From Vibrio thalassae (GTDB taxonomy: Bacteria; Pseudomonadota; Gammaproteobacteria; Enterobacterales; Vibrionaceae): 64,000 bases of DNA. Positions within the stretch are counted from its first letter, which is position 1; each line of letters begins with the position of its first letter. Position numbers and translations under genes: made by a program. The notes under the pieces were generated by a model. The model saw only the letters and a list, made by a program, of their open reading frames with translations, made no database searches and was not told the origin of the DNA. Below are positions 44,757 to 53,650 of the stretch, piece by piece. The stretch covers positions 1-64,000 of the forward strand of contig NZ_OANU01000011.1 in the NCBI RefSeq assembly GCF_900089835.1. Reading direction: 5' to 3'.

Positions 44757-45785
44757 TTGTTGTACATGGAAGTCTTAAAAACTATTATTGTCGGCTTTAT
44801 CGGCTCCCTTCTTGGCGCCTTGTTACCTATCCCTCTTGGGGAACTTTTCGGGGCTGCGCTGTTTGTCGTGGTTTATCTACGTGTTAGTAAGTTGGACATA
44901 AAACTCCCGAGCGCGGTACTAACAACGATCCAAATTATCCTTGGCCTCAGCATTGGCATCACGGCGCACACTCACGACCTGGTGGAGTCTTTTTCATTTC
45001 CACTCTTTTTAGGTCTGATACTGTGCATGCTATCGCAAACCACGGTTAACTTTTTCTGGCTCTACAAACGTGAACAATGGACACCCTTTGAATCGCTGCT
45101 AGGGGCCATTCCGGGTGCGATGGCGGCCATTCTTGTCATTAGCGAAGAGCAAGAAAAGCCTTCACCAAAAATCATATTTTCACATTCGATACGCTTGTTG
45201 TTATTAGTGGTGTTGGCAGGAGTGGTAGCAACAACAGGAGAAGGCACGTCACAACTTAGCCAGACCGTTTCTTTGGTACAACTTCCCTATCTCGCATTGC
45301 TGGCCGCGTTGAGTTTATTGCTCGGAAAAGTGGTAGGTAAAATAGGTATTCCAGCGCCTTATTTATTAACCAGTTTGGTGGTCGCAGCCATTTTTAACGC
45401 CCAATTTTCCGCCCTCCACTTAATGGTTCCCGAGTTGTTCATTATGATCGCAACGGCAATTCTTGGTGTGCTGATTGGTACCCGTTTAGCACCCACTTCG
45501 CTAAAGGAAGCCCTTGAGTATTCACGAGCAGGTTTCATTGTTACCACCTTAGGCGTGTCCGTCACCATCATCTACGCTTTACTCTTTAACTACATGACAG
45601 GAACCGATTGGGAGGTACTATTACTGGCTTGGGTACCGGGAAGTGTCGAAGCCATGACCGCTGTCGCCCTATTATTGGGATTAGAGCCGGCTTTCGTTGC
45701 GATAAATCATGTGATGCGGTTAATGATGTTGTATATGATGCCGGTGGTACTAAAATCCCCACTACAACGCCTAAGTAGGATGTAA
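44757..45785 (+). CDS. AbrB-family membrane permease
   Basis: A 342-aa polytopic protein of the AbrB (ammonia monooxygenase-like, YgbA/AbrB transporter) family. It has two related halves with GSLLGALLPIPLGELFGA and VGKIGIPAPYLLTSL and a final PGSVEAMTAVALLLGLEPAFVA. The function of these membrane AbrB proteins is poorly known. The start may be TTG 44757 or ATG 44766. It ends 5 bp before the DUF134 gene. Confidence 0.82.
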   Translation: MLYMEVLKTIIVGFIGSLLGALLPIPLGELFGAALFVVVYLRVSKLDIKLPSAVLTTIQIILGLSIGITAHTHDLVESFSFPLFLGLILCMLSQTTVNFFWLYKREQWTPFESLLGAIPGAMAAILVISEEQEKPSPKIIFSHSIRLLLLVVLAGVVATTGEGTSQLSQTVSLVQLPYLALLAALSLLLGKVVGKIGIPAPYLLTSLVVAAIFNAQFSALHLMVPELFIMIATAILGVLIGTRLAPTSLKEALEYSRAGFIVTTLGVSVTIIYALLFNYMTGTDWEVLLLAWVPGSVEAMTAVALLLGLEPAFVAINHVMRLMMLYMMPVVLKSPLQRLSRM

Positions 45786-45790
45786 CCACT

Positions 45791-46081
45791 GTGGCTAGAC
45801 CGAAAAAACAGCGCCGCGTCTGTGCAAGAGCGCCGTTCGAATGTTTTAAACCAAATGGCATTCCCTTCACGGATCTCGACAATGTGTCGCTATTGCCCGA
45901 TGAATTAGAGGTCTTAAAGCTAGCAGATCTGAACAGGATGAACCAAATTGACGCAGCGAAAGAAATGCAGGTATCTAGGCAGACTTTTGCCAATATCGTA
46001 AAGTCTGCCCGCTCAAAGGTAGCGACATGTCTAATTGACGGCAAAGCGTTGATTATCGAAAAACAGCCACACAAAGATTAG
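45791..46081 (+). CDS. DUF134 (UPF0251) DNA-binding protein
   Basis: A 96-aa protein from a GTG start, beginning MARPKKQRRVCARAPFE. It has a helix-turn-helix NQIDAAKEMQVSRQTFANIV and two Cys near the N terminus. DUF134 proteins resemble sigma region 4 DNA-binding folds and are often found beside NifX/NifB-like proteins, as here. It is probably a regulator of this small locus. Its end overlaps the convergent NqrM-like gene by 4 bp. Confidence 0.82.
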   Translation: MARPKKQRRVCARAPFECFKPNGIPFTDLDNVSLLPDELEVLKLADLNRMNQIDAAKEMQVSRQTFANIVKSARSKVATCLIDGKALIIEKQPHKD

Positions 46082-46272
46082 TGTTTACTCGGTTCTGGTA
46101 TTTGATACAAAGTTCGCTCTGTTGATTCACATTTGTCTTTGCAGTCGCACGCGCCTTCAATACCAGCGCTAGCAAGTCCGCCGCAACTGCCTTGAATCGC
46201 CTTTCTTTTGAACATCACCCCTATAGCCATGAGTGCAATTGCGGTTAAGAATGCAAGAATAGCGAATAGCAC
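46078..46272 (-). CDS. NqrM-like (DUF539) small membrane protein
   Basis: A 64-aa protein: one N-terminal membrane helix (MLFAILAFLTAIALMAIGV), then KRKAIQGSCGGL and a second Cys cluster CDCKDKC. This matches NqrM, which helps insert the Fe centre into Na+-translocating NADH:quinone reductase. The true nqrM lies by the nqr operon, absent here, so this is a paralogue. It is 18 bp after a NifX-like gene. Confidence 0.78.
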   Translation of the reverse strand: MLFAILAFLTAIALMAIGVMFKRKAIQGSCGGLASAGIEGACDCKDKCESTERTLYQIPEPSKH

Positions 46273-46290
46273 TTCCTTAATGTTACCCCG

Positions 46291-46731
46291 TCACTTAATG
46301 ACTTTAAAATTCATCTTATTAGCATAGACCGTAGTGGGCGCGAGTTTATTTCGTTTTAGTTCGTGCTCAGAGCAACATGTCTTATGTTTTGGTTTATTCT
46401 CTTTTCCATAGTCCAGTGACTCGACCCGCTCTAGAGCGTCAAAGTCGATATCGTCAATGTGCGTTCTCACTGGCACTGACCTAACATGCACACCTGAACT
46501 AAACAACGCACCAAGCATCTTCTTACCAATGTTTCTTACTACAACTGTATCAACCTCATACTGTTTAATAACATTTAATCAGTGTTTCTTATTTCCACAG
46601 CCACCATCAGTAGATTTTGGTAGAACTAACATCTGTTGAGTGTTTAATAAGGTATCAATCAACATGATTTGCGGCGCTTTCGCAAAGTGGGATGAGATCG
46701 AGTCATTATTGAAAGGGATAGCAACGATCAT
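46291..46731 (-). pseudogene. NifX/NifB-like (dinitrogenase iron-molybdenum cofactor domain) gene interrupted by UGA
   Basis: ATG 46731 is preceded by TGGAGACACTCTT and opens MIVAIPFNNDSISSHFAKAP. The frame is intact to TGA 46291-46293 except for one in-frame TGA at codon 51 (46579-46581). The context KKH-stop-LNVIKQY is where other members would carry Trp, so a single TGG to TGA change is the simplest reading. Beyond it VVVRNIGKKMLGALFSSGV is the C-terminal domain signature, and a Cys-His tail (KTCCSEHE) is odd. A start at ATG 46518 could give a 75-aa fragment. Confidence 0.7.
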
Positions 46732-46850
46732 AAGAGTGTCTCCATCAAAATATTAATGGATAAATTACTCGCATTATTAGCATATGCCAATAACTAAATT
46801 TGCAATGTAGACTGTCGTTAAATGAGAAGCCAATTATCTACAGTCGTAAA

Positions 46851-46893
46851 AAAGCCCCACTCTAGGAAATGAGCCTAACTAGAGCGGGGCTTT
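46851..46893 (-). terminator. Intrinsic terminator of the psu genes
   Basis: AAAGCCCC-A-CTCTAG and CTAGAG-C-GGGGCTTT form a long stem with one mismatch. Read on the minus strand it ends in T6. It lies 26 bp after psuG. Confidence 0.9.
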
Positions 46894-46918
46894 AAAAAAG
46901 AGCGTAAATTAGCGAGTA

Positions 46919-47836
46919 TTACGCTTCACAGTAAGATTTAGCAATAGCCGCTCCTAGGCGAGCATTGTTCAATACTAACTGAACATTGGAATCTAAGCTG
47001 TTTCCACCCGTAAGTTCACAGACGCGAGCCAATAAGAACGGCGTCGATTCTTTACCGGCAATACCTTGTTCATCGGCTTCCGCCAACGCTTGCTCAATCG
47101 CTGAGTTAATCGCTTCGACTGGCATCGCATATTCAACAGGGATTGGGTTAGCTATCACCGCACCACCAGCAAGTTGCATCTCCCACTTGGCTTTTAGTGC
47201 GATGGCAATTTCTTGTGCGCTGTCCAGTCGGTAGTCAATGCCATGCTCACTTTCACGGGTGTAGAAAGCTGGTAGGCTATCGGTTTGATAACCAATAACT
47301 GGTACACCTTGAGTTTCCAAGTATTCACGAGTAAGCGCTAGGTCTAGAATTGATTTCGCACCTGCGCACACGACGGCAACATTAGTATTCGCAAGTTCTT
47401 GAAGATCTGCTGAGATATCAAATGTTTGCTGGGCACCGCGGTGAACCCCACCAATACCACCCGTGGCAAATACGCGGATCCCTGCCATTTCTGCCAGAAT
47501 CATTGTCGCCGCTACTGTCGTCGCTCCATCTTTTTCGCCAGCCACCATAAAAGGAATATCACGACGACTGACTTTAGTCACGCTAGTACCAGCTTTACCT
47601 AAATACTCGATCTGCTCTTTATCAAGGCCAACTTTTAAGCGACCTTTAATGATAGCGATAGTCGCGGGAATCGCTCCTGATTCACGAATCGTTTCTTCAA
47701 CTAAAAGCGCGGTCTCTACGTTGCGTGGATACGGCATGCCGTGAGAAATGATCGTTGACTCCAGTGCCACCACAGGTTTATTTTCAGCCAATGCTTGTGC
47801 AACTTCAGGTTGAATATCTAGATACTTCTCTAACAT
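46919..47836 (-). CDS. psuG: Pseudouridine-5'-phosphate glycosidase
   Basis: A 305-aa PsuG enzyme. Blocks include VALESTIISHGMPYPRNVE, ATGGIGGVHRGAQ, VVCAGAKSILDL and GGNSLDSNVQLVLNNA. It splits pseudouridine 5'-phosphate into uracil and ribose 5-phosphate. It overlaps psuK by 7 bp and is followed by a strong terminator. Confidence 0.96.
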   Translation of the reverse strand: MLEKYLDIQPEVAQALAENKPVVALESTIISHGMPYPRNVETALLVEETIRESGAIPATIAIIKGRLKVGLDKEQIEYLGKAGTSVTKVSRRDIPFMVAGEKDGATTVAATMILAEMAGIRVFATGGIGGVHRGAQQTFDISADLQELANTNVAVVCAGAKSILDLALTREYLETQGVPVIGYQTDSLPAFYTRESEHGIDYRLDSAQEIAIALKAKWEMQLAGGAVIANPIPVEYAMPVEAINSAIEQALAEADEQGIAGKESTPFLLARVCELTGGNSLDSNVQLVLNNARLGAAIAKSYCEA

Positions 47837-48921
47837 GTTGATTCCTCTATTAAACGAGAGACTGCCTTTTCAGACATAATTGAATTAATGGTTGAACTGG
47901 ATTGAAGGGCTAATCTGGCTGCACCAAGAGCAAATTCTACGCTGTGCTGCCAATCCCAGTTTTGTAGATAACCATGAGCGAGCCCCGCCATCAGGGCATC
48001 ACCCGCTCCGGTGATATTGTTTACTCGTGTTTTCGAAGCAGGGATAATCTCACCCTGACCACCAACACTTGAGTAAGCGCCTTCTTTGCCAAGGCTGATT
48101 AGCAGCCGCTTAACACCCATTGCGTGCAGTTTGTTAGCGACCTCTGGCAGTTGGTCAGGATGCTCTATTTTGCAATCTGCCAAGAGTTCAGCTTCAGAAA
48201 GATTAGGTTTTAAGGTATGTACATACCCTAAATAAGGCTTTATTTTACCTGCTTTCACCGAGGATACAGGGTCTACAAAAATGGCTTTATCCGCATGAGC
48301 ATGGAATAAATAATCGAGCGCCGCTTCACTTAGGTTTGCGTCGACCACAATCACAGAAGAGCGATTAAATACCGCTGCGCGCTTGGAAAGCTGCTCAACG
48401 TTAAGATCATCAATTAATGCCATATCGTTAAGCGCTAACTGAAGCTCTCCACTCTGGTCGTGAATCGACAAATAAGTGCTGGTCGCTTTTCCTGCAACGG
48501 TCAGGCAATGATCCACACCAACACCTGCATTACGACAGGCATCTAACAGCTGTTCACCCCACAGGTCATCACCAATTGCACCAATAAACTGTACCTTACT
48601 ACCCAGCCTAGATAAGTTATCGGCAATGTTTCGTGCAACACCACCCGCACCTGATGTTAAGACACCTGGATTCGAATCTCCCATCACCAAGTCCGAACTG
48701 GAACGGCCACAAAGGTCCATATTGGCTCCGCCGATGACAGCACTGAATCGCTCCGGCGCAATGACATAGCCTTTGCCCTCGATGAAGCCTTTTTTAGTCA
48801 AGTTCATAATGTGGCCCGCAACGGCGCTCCGACTTAAATCCAACATCTCGGCAAGCGTATGCTGGGCTATCATTGGGTCTTGCTTGATTAACTCTAAAAT
48901 CTGCTGCTCACGCTTAGTCAT
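47830..48921 (-). CDS. psuK: Pseudouridine kinase with N-terminal helix-turn-helix
   Basis: About 363 aa. An N-terminal winged helix (TLAEMLDLSRSAVAGHIMNL) precedes a PfkB-type kinase with GGANMDLCG, GGVARNIADNLSRLG and the ATP/anion-hole block NITGAGDALMAGL. It phosphorylates pseudouridine for PsuG. The built-in DNA-binding domain suggests the kinase also regulates its own operon. ATG 48921 is the likelier start; TTG 48927 is possible. No nucleoside transporter adjoins. Confidence 0.92.
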   Translation of the reverse strand: MTKREQQILELIKQDPMIAQHTLAEMLDLSRSAVAGHIMNLTKKGFIEGKGYVIAPERFSAVIGGANMDLCGRSSSDLVMGDSNPGVLTSGAGGVARNIADNLSRLGSKVQFIGAIGDDLWGEQLLDACRNAGVGVDHCLTVAGKATSTYLSIHDQSGELQLALNDMALIDDLNVEQLSKRAAVFNRSSVIVVDANLSEAALDYLFHAHADKAIFVDPVSSVKAGKIKPYLGYVHTLKPNLSEAELLADCKIEHPDQLPEVANKLHAMGVKRLLISLGKEGAYSSVGGQGEIIPASKTRVNNITGAGDALMAGLAHGYLQNWDWQHSVEFALGAARLALQSSSTINSIMSEKAVSRLIEESTC

Positions 48922-48940
48922 AAACAATTGTCCGCATATA

Positions 48941-48954
48941 CAAACATTTGTTTG
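48941..48954. promoter_or_regulatory. Inverted repeat CAAACA-TT-TGTTTG upstream of psuK
   Basis: Six-base arms with a TT spacer, 20 bp before the psuK start. It is a possible operator for PsuK's own helix-turn-helix. ACAATTGT, another dyad, lies just inside, at 48924-48931. Confidence 0.4.
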
Positions 48955-49158
48955 AATGCTAATCCGTTAAAAAAACCAAGGCAAACGTTTTCTCCGGTTA
49001 AATAACCAACTTGATAAATCGATCACAGAGGTATGTAACTAAGTGAATATTTTGTCATTTGCATATTTACAACTCCATTCGTGAGTTTGGTCACTTGAAT
49101 AACGATAACAGTCATGTCTACTATTAAAATACCATGTTGAAACTCATGATAAATATAT

Positions 49159-50301
49159 ATGGATTACACAAGCTGTATTGCGAGCACCAATCGAACATTA
49201 AGTTGTCGAAGCGGCATTAATGAAGTATTCAAAAGTCTCAAAAAAAAACACCCTTTTTTGTCGAGGCTTTGTGTATCCGTAACAAGCCGGAACTATCTCG
49301 AGAATTTCCATGTTATTGATCATCAAGATACCAGTGAATTCTTCGACGTCATCTCCGTCCGCGCCGACATCGGTGATCCTTTAAAAGAAATCATTGAAAA
49401 TCATGATATTAGAGTGGTGGCTGATCTCTATGAACTCAGCGCAAATTCTAGAAATTATAGCCTACGAACATTAGGTCACCGCAGCAGTTTCACAATGGGA
49501 TTGAAAATTGACGAGCAGCGCGGCGCGCTATTGTTCTTTAACGCAACCAAACCAGGCTATTTTAGTGATGAAACTCTTCATGCAGACCTACTATTTATAA
49601 AGGAGGTCATCACTAACCTCCTTCGCCAAGATAGCTGCAAACACCAGATGTTTCTTCAAGCGTTGAAATTGGCGCTTCGCATTAGTCACAAGCGTGACCC
49701 CGAAACCAGTGATCATCTACAGCGAATGAGTTTGTACAGCAAGCTGCTAGCAGAATTGCTCGCAGTAAAGTTACCCATAGACCATCGTTTCATTCAGTGG
49801 ATAGAACTTTACTCGCCATTTCATGACATCGGAAAATATAGGATCCCAGACAATATCTTATTTAGCCCTAATCGCTATACCCTCGAAGAAAAAGCGGTTA
49901 TGGATAAGCACGTTGATTATGGGATCGATATTATTGACGATGTATTAGATAACATTAGCGTCGTGAGTAACTCTAGCGCAGAGGTGACCTTTCTGAAAAA
50001 TATCATTTACTGCCATCACGAACGGTTCGATGGTCGCGGCTATCCGTGTCAATTAAGCGGTGACAATATTCCTCTGGAAGCTCGAATCGTCACTATCGCT
50101 GACGTCTTCGACGCACTGCTTAGTCGTCGTCATTATAAAAATGCTTGGACAATGGAAGATACTCAAAACTATATCCAACAACAAGCTGGTGGGATGTTTG
50201 ATCCTATGATTGTGGAAGTTTTACTTAACAATATTGATAAATTCAAAGCTATCTATCAAACTTTTCCACCAGAAACTTTCGCGGAAGATTCTATAGCATG
50301 A
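49159..50301 (+). CDS. HD-GYP cyclic-di-GMP phosphodiesterase-like protein
   Basis: A 380-aa protein. Residues about 1-165 form a GAF-like sensory part without membrane segments. The HD-GYP domain has SPFHDIGKYRIPDNILF (HD), HVDYGIDIIDDV and HHERFDGRGYPCQL (GYP), then TIADVFDALLSRRHYKNAW. The metal-binding His and Asp residues are present, so it is probably an active c-di-GMP phosphodiesterase. Its start has no strong ribosome site. It is near a GGDEF protein at 51738. Confidence 0.9.
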   Translation: MDYTSCIASTNRTLSCRSGINEVFKSLKKKHPFLSRLCVSVTSRNYLENFHVIDHQDTSEFFDVISVRADIGDPLKEIIENHDIRVVADLYELSANSRNYSLRTLGHRSSFTMGLKIDEQRGALLFFNATKPGYFSDETLHADLLFIKEVITNLLRQDSCKHQMFLQALKLALRISHKRDPETSDHLQRMSLYSKLLAELLAVKLPIDHRFIQWIELYSPFHDIGKYRIPDNILFSPNRYTLEEKAVMDKHVDYGIDIIDDVLDNISVVSNSSAEVTFLKNIIYCHHERFDGRGYPCQLSGDNIPLEARIVTIADVFDALLSRRHYKNAWTMEDTQNYIQQQAGGMFDPMIVEVLLNNIDKFKAIYQTFPPETFAEDSIA

Positions 50302-50457
50302 TGATAGCAGCGATTAGGTAATATGCTTTCTCTCCCACTTCCTATCGACGATAAATGGTCTGCTTGTACGACAAGAAACACCATTGCCACTCAAGCCAAG
50401 TTCATACTGATGCCCTTTTGGGTCAAACTATGTAACAACTTATTCTTTGACTTACAC

Positions 50458-50483
50458 GTGTTCGCTGATATTCTGGCGAACAC
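50458..50483. promoter_or_regulatory. Inverted repeat GTGTTCGC-N10-GCGAACAC
   Basis: Eight-base perfect arms (50458-50465 and 50476-50483) lie 26 bp before the desaturase start. No T-run follows, so an operator or leader hairpin is more likely than a terminator. Gammaproteobacterial desaturase genes are often repressed by FabR/DesT-type regulators at dyads, but this is not the DesT consensus as I know it. Confidence 0.5.
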
Positions 50484-50508
50484 ATGTAAGCTTAAATGGA
50501 GTTATTGT

Positions 50509-51648
50509 ATGAACACGGCTCACAAGCCCTCAATAATTTGGCTAAACGTTACTTTTTTTCTTGGCACGTTTATCCTTGCGACCGTTGGCGTCACTTGGTA
50601 TGGATTCATATATGGCTACACGTCAGCGCACTGGGTTTGGCTGCTGATTGCCTTTATGTTCTGTGGAATGTCGATTACGGCTGGCTATCATCGCTTGTGG
50701 TCACATAAAACATACGAGGCGCACAATTTCTTAAAATACCTTTTTGCCATAGGTGGTGCGTTTGCTTTGCAAAACAGTGCGCTACACTGGTCCTCTGATC
50801 ATCGTGTGCACCATAAACATGTCGATAATAATGATAAGGATCCCTACTCAGCCAAACGAGGCTTTTGGTATTCGCATATCGGTTGGATGTTGAGGGAATA
50901 TCAAGCCGCTAGATACGACGATTATCGCAATTGTCGCGACCTGCAAAAAGATAAGGTGGTCATGTGGCAACATAAACACTATGTCACGCTAGCTCTTGTC
51001 ACTAACTTTGGTATTCCAATCCTTCTAGGGGCAATATATAGTGACATCATCGGGTTCGTTTTGGTTGTGGGAGCACTAAGACTAGTGCTGAGTCATCACA
51101 CGACGTTTTTTATCAACTCTCTCGCTCACGTTTGGGGAACCCAACCGTACACAAGTAAAAACACAGCGCGCGATAATGGCATTTTGGCTTTTCTCACCTT
51201 TGGTGAGGGGTATCATAATTTCCATCATATCTTTGAGCACGATTATCGTAACGGGATTCGTTGGTGGCAGTTCGATCCAACTAAGTGGTTAATTCGTTCA
51301 TGCTCATACCTAGGGTTAGCGAAAGGATTAAAGCGAGTATCACGTTATCGAATTGAAAAAGCACGCATATTACAAACCATGCAAACTGCGCAAGGGAAAA
51401 TCTTCCAACTTCCTAATGCAGAGCAAATTCATGCTGTGTTAGAACAAGAACTGCAAAACTTGATAGCGAAGCTCAGTGAATGTGACGAGTTAAAAACTCA
51501 GCTTATCAAGTCGGCAAAATCCAATGTCAAAGAGAAATATGAGCAAGCTTTGCTGCGAGTTAAGATCGAACAACTCGATCTAACGCTAAAAGAGCAGAGA
51601 CGTCGTTGGTACAGCATGATCAATAACCCAAGGATAGCGATCAATTGA
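50509..51648 (+). CDS. Acyl-CoA / fatty acid delta-9-type desaturase
   Basis: About 379 aa. The three His boxes of membrane desaturases are GYHRLWSHK, SDHRVHHKHVDNND and EGYHNFHHIFEHDY, with four hydrophobic helices around them. It inserts a cis double bond into fatty acyl chains using O2 and a di-iron centre. The C-terminal 90 residues are a charged helix (LEQELQNLIAKLSECDELK). ATG 50509 lies behind TGGAGTTATTGT; the upstream frame to 50323 is not coding. Confidence 0.9.
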   Translation: MNTAHKPSIIWLNVTFFLGTFILATVGVTWYGFIYGYTSAHWVWLLIAFMFCGMSITAGYHRLWSHKTYEAHNFLKYLFAIGGAFALQNSALHWSSDHRVHHKHVDNNDKDPYSAKRGFWYSHIGWMLREYQAARYDDYRNCRDLQKDKVVMWQHKHYVTLALVTNFGIPILLGAIYSDIIGFVLVVGALRLVLSHHTTFFINSLAHVWGTQPYTSKNTARDNGILAFLTFGEGYHNFHHIFEHDYRNGIRWWQFDPTKWLIRSCSYLGLAKGLKRVSRYRIEKARILQTMQTAQGKIFQLPNAEQIHAVLEQELQNLIAKLSECDELKTQLIKSAKSNVKEKYEQALLRVKIEQLDLTLKEQRRRWYSMINNPRIAIN

Positions 51649-51674
51649 TTTAGACGTTAATTTATCTGACGCTG

Positions 51675-51703
51675 AGCGAGCATCATTGATGCTCGCTTTT
51701 TTA
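51675..51703. terminator. Bidirectional intrinsic terminator
   Basis: AGCGAGCATC (51675-51684) pairs with GATGCTCGCT (51688-51697) around ATT, then T. It ends the desaturase transcript and is close to the convergent GGDEF gene. Confidence 0.9.
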
Positions 51704-51737
51704 TACTGCCCACTGAATGTTAAGTGGGTTGTGCTAT

Positions 51738-52691
51738 CTAAAGAATAGATGTGGCGTTGCGACCTAACTCTTTCGATTGGTAGAGTGCTTTATCAGCTCG
51801 CTTTAGCCAGTCGACATGATTGTTATCGTAGGGGCGACACTCAGTGATACCTAAGCTGATAGTGTATTGAAGTGATTGTCCATCAAATTCCAGACACAGA
51901 CTCTCGACACGCTTACGCAACCTTTCTGCGAAGTACGAGGCCTGATCGGCGGTCGTATCTGTGAGTAACACAGCAAACTCCTCGCCCCCATAACGGCCAC
52001 AAATATCGCTCCCTCTCGCCGCTTTGAGTAATTGCGTCGCGGTGGTTTTGATTACATTATCCCCAATAGCATGACCATAGGTATCATTGACTTGTTTAAA
52101 GTGATCGATATCGAACATCACTAGAGTTGACGTACGACCCGTGGTTTGCACTGAATGGAACTCATCAATAAATTGAGACTCCCAATACGCGCGATTGAAC
52201 AGTCCAGTCAAACCATCAGTTCGGCCTAGTTCGGTCAGCTTTTCATTGGAATGTTTAAGGTGCATCTTGCTCTTAGCAATGTCCGAAACATCTTGCAACA
52301 TAATGGCAAAATGCGTCACTTCCCCCTGCGGCGATTTCAAAGGCGTTATGACCATGTTTTGATACATGTTTAGAAGACCTTGTGAAACCGGTGAGAAGTT
52401 CTTAAATTCAAAGATAATTGGTCGATCTTCCCAATTCGAAAAACCTCGCGTTTTTAGCGTCCCTGTGGATTCCAGTTTTGCTCGCAACCATTTTTCCGGT
52501 AAGTTTGGGTACCGTTCAAACAGACATTGCCCCATAATGCTCTCTGCATTAATACCGCTGTAATGTTGCATAAAACTATTCCAGGCACAGACGTTATATT
52601 GACGGTCGACAACAATTAAACCTGCATCTAGGGTATCCAGTAACTGCATTGTCCAGTGAAAGTCGGACAGCTCTAAAGTCATCGTCGTCAT
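51738..52691 (-). CDS. PAS-GGDEF diguanylate cyclase
   Basis: A 317-aa protein. Residues about 10-130 form a PAS domain (LIVVDRQYNVCAWNSFMQHY), then a GGDEF domain with TDGLTGLFNRAYWE, MFDIDHFKQVNDTYGHAIGD and the active site RYGGEEFAVLL. An RxxD inhibitory site is not obvious. It synthesises c-di-GMP. Its start overlaps the stop of the REC protein gene by 4 bp, so the two form one unit. Confidence 0.92.
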   Translation of the reverse strand: MTTMTLELSDFHWTMQLLDTLDAGLIVVDRQYNVCAWNSFMQHYSGINAESIMGQCLFERYPNLPEKWLRAKLESTGTLKTRGFSNWEDRPIIFEFKNFSPVSQGLLNMYQNMVITPLKSPQGEVTHFAIMLQDVSDIAKSKMHLKHSNEKLTELGRTDGLTGLFNRAYWESQFIDEFHSVQTTGRTSTLVMFDIDHFKQVNDTYGHAIGDNVIKTTATQLLKAARGSDICGRYGGEEFAVLLTDTTADQASYFAERLRKRVESLCLEFDGQSLQYTISLGITECRPYDNNHVDWLKRADKALYQSKELGRNATSIL

Positions 52692-53650
52692 TGCAACAGC
52701 TCCATTTGCCGATGGATAATCGCCACTGATTCCGCATCAAACATGAATAATACCGAACAGAATAAATCCAACGCTTCTGCGTCGTAAGTATATTCAATAG
52801 TAAATACGTGCTCATTTGTATTGAGCATAGAATACTCTGGGCTAAAGTCTTCAATACGCAATGGCTCTCGTAAAGAGAACTCCAAACCAAGTTGTTCGGA
52901 GAGCGAGACCAAAAAAGAAGACACCAGGACATTGACCAAGTTTACAACAATTTCATCGTGGGATATTTCGCCATCATCGTAACCCAAGCGCCGTCCTACT
53001 TGCGCGACAGACTCACCTTCGATACAGACCAAGGCTTCTCCATGTAAGCCACTACCAACAAACCGCTGTGCTGCTGCGCAACTATTATCACGGCTGAGGG
53101 CATCTTGGATCATCATGGTGACTTCGCTAAAGGTCAGCTCCCCAACTCGAGGAACAGGCAATAGAATAAACTCTTTCAGCTGCGCAGATATTGTCGCTGC
53201 ACCGGCTCCAAGAGCAATGTTTGACGTTTCTTGAAAACGTTCAAACATCTGCTGCCTGGTAAATGATTGTTTGGGGAGGCGGCTATCATCAATGGGGATC
53301 TGCAAGTCATTAAATAATGGTATTGCCGATTCAACTTTTAGTGGTTTCTCAACGAACGCATAAGCACCTAAATCTAAACAGCGCTGACGTGCGATTTCTT
53401 GGATGTCACCAGAGACAACGACAACTTTTAGATGATGATTTAATGATTGAAGTTCTACTAGTACTTCAAAACCATCCATCTCAGGCATGGTTAAATCAAG
53501 GAATAAGATATCAATCTCATCCCGCTTAATTATTTCCAGCGCTTGACGACCATTCTCTGCAAATACGGTTTCACCACCAAAAGAGCTAGAAATAAAACTC
53601 GCTAAGCTTCTTCTCGCTACCTTTGAGTCGTCACAAATAAGTATCTGCAT
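52688..53650 (-). CDS. Response regulator with CheC/CheX-like domain
   Basis: A 320-aa protein. The REC domain has Asp7-Asp8, phospho-acceptor Asp52 (LFLDLTMPEMDG), VSGDI and KPLKVES. The C-terminal half shows a CheC/CheX-type pattern (HDEIVVNLVNVLVSSFLVSL, then SEQLGLEFSL), as in proteins that remove phosphate from response regulators. The output is probably the downstream diguanylate cyclase, with which it overlaps. Confidence 0.82.
   Translation of the reverse strand: MQILICDDSKVARRSLASFISSSFGGETVFAENGRQALEIIKRDEIDILFLDLTMPEMDGFEVLVELQSLNHHLKVVVVSGDIQEIARQRCLDLGAYAFVEKPLKVESAIPLFNDLQIPIDDSRLPKQSFTRQQMFERFQETSNIALGAGAATISAQLKEFILLPVPRVGELTFSEVTMMIQDALSRDNSCAAAQRFVGSGLHGEALVCIEGESVAQVGRRLGYDDGEISHDEIVVNLVNVLVSSFLVSLSEQLGLEFSLREPLRIEDFSPEYSMLNTNEHVFTIEYTYDAEALDLFCSVLFMFDAESVAIIHRQMELLQ

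Noticed and set aside
46579..46581. Selenocysteine at the UGA of the NifX-like gene
   Set aside because: The position calls for Trp, not Cys, and no SECIS-like hairpin was recognised directly after it.
50323..50508. N-terminal extension of the desaturase
   Set aside because: The extra 62 residues are not like desaturases and the segment contains a dyad; ATG 50509 has a good ribosome site.
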